Positions 6,420 to 8,114 of a stretch of DNA of 8,114 nt are shown piece by piece; position 1 is the first letter of the stretch; every line of letters begins with the position of its first letter. Source of the stretch: Candidatus Aegiribacteria sp. (lineage in GTDB: Bacteria; Fermentibacterota; Fermentibacteria; Fermentibacterales; JCC-6); assembly GCA_030640155.1 (NCBI GenBank), contig DAOWJX010000273.1:1-8114 (forward strand). The letters are read 5' to 3'. A model generated the notes under the pieces. The model did no database searches, was not told the DNA's origin, and saw only the letters and a program-made list of their open reading frames with translations. Position numbers and translations under genes: made by a program.

Positions 6420-7978
6420 TGCGATGGATCCTGATACCTTTATTTATCATTTCTGTAGCATCTGCTGTTCCATCAACAGTATCGCTGTATTCAATCTCTA
6501 TCAATCTAAAGGATGATACGCTCTATAAGACTATCGAGATCCATGGTATTCAGGGAAGCGACAGGCTTCTAAGTCGTATCGCTCATGGATTTAACCCTCA
6601 GATCCAGTCAATCGAACTCGAGGAAGCGATCTTTGGTTATCCTGGAATGGAATCAGGGCACATCCCGGAATGGGCGGTTGATACATTATCAGGATCAGGC
6701 GGCTGGCCACGCTCGCATGTAGTGGCTTTTCCCGCTCTCCGCGAGGGAATGGAGATCAGTTACAGAATCATGATAAAGGACTGGAGTGAAAGCTGGGCAC
6801 AGGGTCCCTGGGCTGTTCTGGCTCCATCGGTCAGGGGGATATCCCCTGATTCCTGTTGTTTCAGCGTTAAGGGCGATATCCAGAGTAACCCTGTATGGTC
6901 CGGTCAGGGTTTTACTGAAAGAGTTGTTGATGATGGTTTCATGTACACCTGCTCGGATTCAGCCGGTATGCTATGGATTACACCCTTCCGGTCATTCAGG
7001 GACCTCTATGGCTGCATCCTTTTTCCGGTCAATGACATCCTGAACAGACCCCATCCCCTTGATCTGAGGGAAGCAGCTCTTCAGACAACATCAGCAGGAG
7101 CAGACGAGTGGTCACAGGTACGAAGGGCTAGAAGCCTTGTATGCAACAGTATGGGGCTCAGAGCGAGTGAAATAGGCATACCCGGTTTCGAGATCAGAAG
7201 CCTGCAGGAAATACTGGATTCCAGAGACGGAACACCTCTTGAGCTTGCAGCCCTTTTTACCGCAATGTGTCACGAGCTGGGTCTTCAGGCATACATTCTT
7301 CCGGCAACGGAATTGCGCCCTTTACAACCTGTTCCGAATGGATGGACAAGATTCCTTGTAAGGATTGAAACGGATTATGGGAGGTCATGGCTTGTGGAAC
7401 CTTCCGCTTATCTCACGCCTGCCTTCTTTATCTTCAAACCTGAAACACTCTATGTTCTTGATAAGGGTATTCTTCTTACTCATGCCCCCAATTCAGGAGC
7501 TGAGAACACTCTCATTGAGGAATGGAACATCAATCTGCAAACCGGTACTTTCAGATTATTTTTAAACTGCGGGGGACGGTTCGATATGCTGCTGAGAAAA
7601 AAGTTCGCCGGACTGACAGAGGAGGAAATGATACTGGTCCTGTCGGAATGGTCATGGAAAAGCGGGCGTCCTGTGGTTCCCGATTCTGTAAGCATCAAAG
7701 ATCCTTTCGATCTTGCTCAACCCGCTTCACTCTTCGCATCCGGCAGATGGTCCATGCCTGTTGAAGACGGCGAGTATTGCGATATTCTGCCGAAGTTGTC
7801 ATGGGACGGAACGGAGATCGTTTCAGGAAATTTTAAAAGGATCTGGAATCTTGAGGGATGCACCTCTGCTCAGAGTGATTCAACACTGATCCTTGTTGAA
7901 ACCGAAGATACAGTGACTTTGATCGACACTACCGGAATCATGCACCGGTTACCTGTACTCCTCGAGATTGAACAGTGA
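6419..7978 (+). CDS. DUF3857/transglutaminase-like paralogue with degenerate active site (probable pseudoenzyme)
   Basis: The 519-residue protein has a clear signal peptide (MRWILIPLFIISVASA, cleavage before Val17) and the same three-part plan as its upstream neighbour. The DUF3857-like part has the FPALREGMEISYRI strand starting at Phe104. The transglutaminase-like core runs from about 255 to 335. The C-terminal part shares FAGL (396-399) and DPFDLAQPASLFASGRW (428-444) with the neighbour. In the core, the neighbour's GVCRDK aligns with GTPLEL, putting Pro273 in place of the catalytic Cys; FDHMLV aligns with WTRFLV, putting Arg311 in place of His; and YLDPSN aligns with WLVEPSA, putting Glu327 in place of Asp. 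All three catalytic positions are lost while the fold-forming residues remain, so it is probably a non-catalytic binding or partner protein. ATG 6419 overlaps the previous stop by one base (TGATG); GTG 6416 is also in frame. Alignments were made by eye. Confidence 0.75.
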   Translation: MRWILIPLFIISVASAVPSTVSLYSISINLKDDTLYKTIEIHGIQGSDRLLSRIAHGFNPQIQSIELEEAIFGYPGMESGHIPEWAVDTLSGSGGWPRSHVVAFPALREGMEISYRIMIKDWSESWAQGPWAVLAPSVRGISPDSCCFSVKGDIQSNPVWSGQGFTERVVDDGFMYTCSDSAGMLWITPFRSFRDLYGCILFPVNDILNRPHPLDLREAALQTTSAGADEWSQVRRARSLVCNSMGLRASEIGIPGFEIRSLQEILDSRDGTPLELAALFTAMCHELGLQAYILPATELRPLQPVPNGWTRFLVRIETDYGRSWLVEPSAYLTPAFFIFKPETLYVLDKGILLTHAPNSGAENTLIEEWNINLQTGTFRLFLNCGGRFDMLLRKKFAGLTEEEMILVLSEWSWKSGRPVVPDSVSIKDPFDLAQPASLFASGRWSMPVEDGEYCDILPKLSWDGTEIVSGNFKRIWNLEGCTSAQSDSTLILVETEDTVTLIDTTGIMHRLPVLLEIEQ

Positions 7979-8114
7979 AAATTTCACTGACTCTATTCTT
8001 TATTGTTCTGGTAGTGATCGCTATCGGTATCCGGGTATGGACTTTCACATCCGTTAACAGCATCCTGCCGCTCAATGGTTTGTACGTTGATGAAAAAACT
8101 TACACAATGAATCC
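7975..8114 (+). CDS. Unidentified membrane-anchored or secreted protein, N-terminal part only
   Basis: The GTG at 7975 overlaps the preceding TGA stop by 4 bases (GTGA), a typical coupled start, and opens a frame that stays open to the window edge (46 full codons). The protein begins MKISLTLFFIVLVVIAIGIR, a basic residue followed by a long hydrophobic stretch without an obvious signal-peptidase site. An N-terminal membrane anchor is therefore more likely than a cleaved signal, with the following region (about residue 20 onward, VWTFTSVNSILPLNG) in the periplasm. Too little is present to name a family. Its coupling to the transglutaminase-like pair suggests it belongs to the same envelope operon. 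Confidence 0.65.
   Translation, partial: MKISLTLFFIVLVVIAIGIRVWTFTSVNSILPLNGLYVDEKTYTMN

Overview
The window (roughly 45-50% GC, judged by eye) looks like the chromosome of a Gram-negative bacterium from the Fibrobacteres-Chlorobi-Bacteroidetes superphylum or an allied candidate phylum such as Fermentibacteria/Aegiribacteria. This placement is an inference. It rests on a PorV/PorQ-type (UPF0164-like) outer-membrane protein, secreted DUF3857/transglutaminase-like proteins, a secreted prolyl oligopeptidase and frequent TTG/GTG starts. No rRNA, tRNA, mobile element or CRISPR array is visible.

Layout. Bases 1-642 (minus strand) hold the N-terminal 214 residues of a secreted S9A prolyl oligopeptidase that starts at TTG and runs off the left edge. 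Bases 643-1235 are mostly non-coding. They contain a 58-codon ORF and further protein-like stretches in shifted frames, which may be the remains of a decayed gene. Bases 1236-2744 encode a membrane-anchored SGNH/GDSL hydrolase: five N-terminal transmembrane helices, then a periplasmic hydrolase domain with all catalytic blocks intact. A 224-base gap follows, with a possible promoter and a 9-bp inverted repeat.

From 2969 to the right edge runs a tightly packed plus-strand operon. It encodes a PorV/PorQ-like outer-membrane beta-barrel protein, the 5'-nucleotidase SurE (4-base gap), a DUF3857 plus transglutaminase-like protein with an intact Cys-His-Asp triad (3-base gap), a second protein of the same architecture in which the triad positions read Pro-Arg-Glu (1-base overlap), and the start of an unidentified membrane-anchored or secreted protein (4-base overlap, GTG start).

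How the genes may work together. Apart from cytoplasmic or stationary-phase SurE, every identifiable product has a signal peptide or membrane segments, so the region is devoted to the cell envelope. The most distinctive feature is the tandem active-enzyme/pseudoenzyme pair of transglutaminase-like proteins, co-transcribed with an outer-membrane barrel. A joint role in cleaving, cross-linking or assembling surface protein is a hypothesis and is not shown by the sequence.
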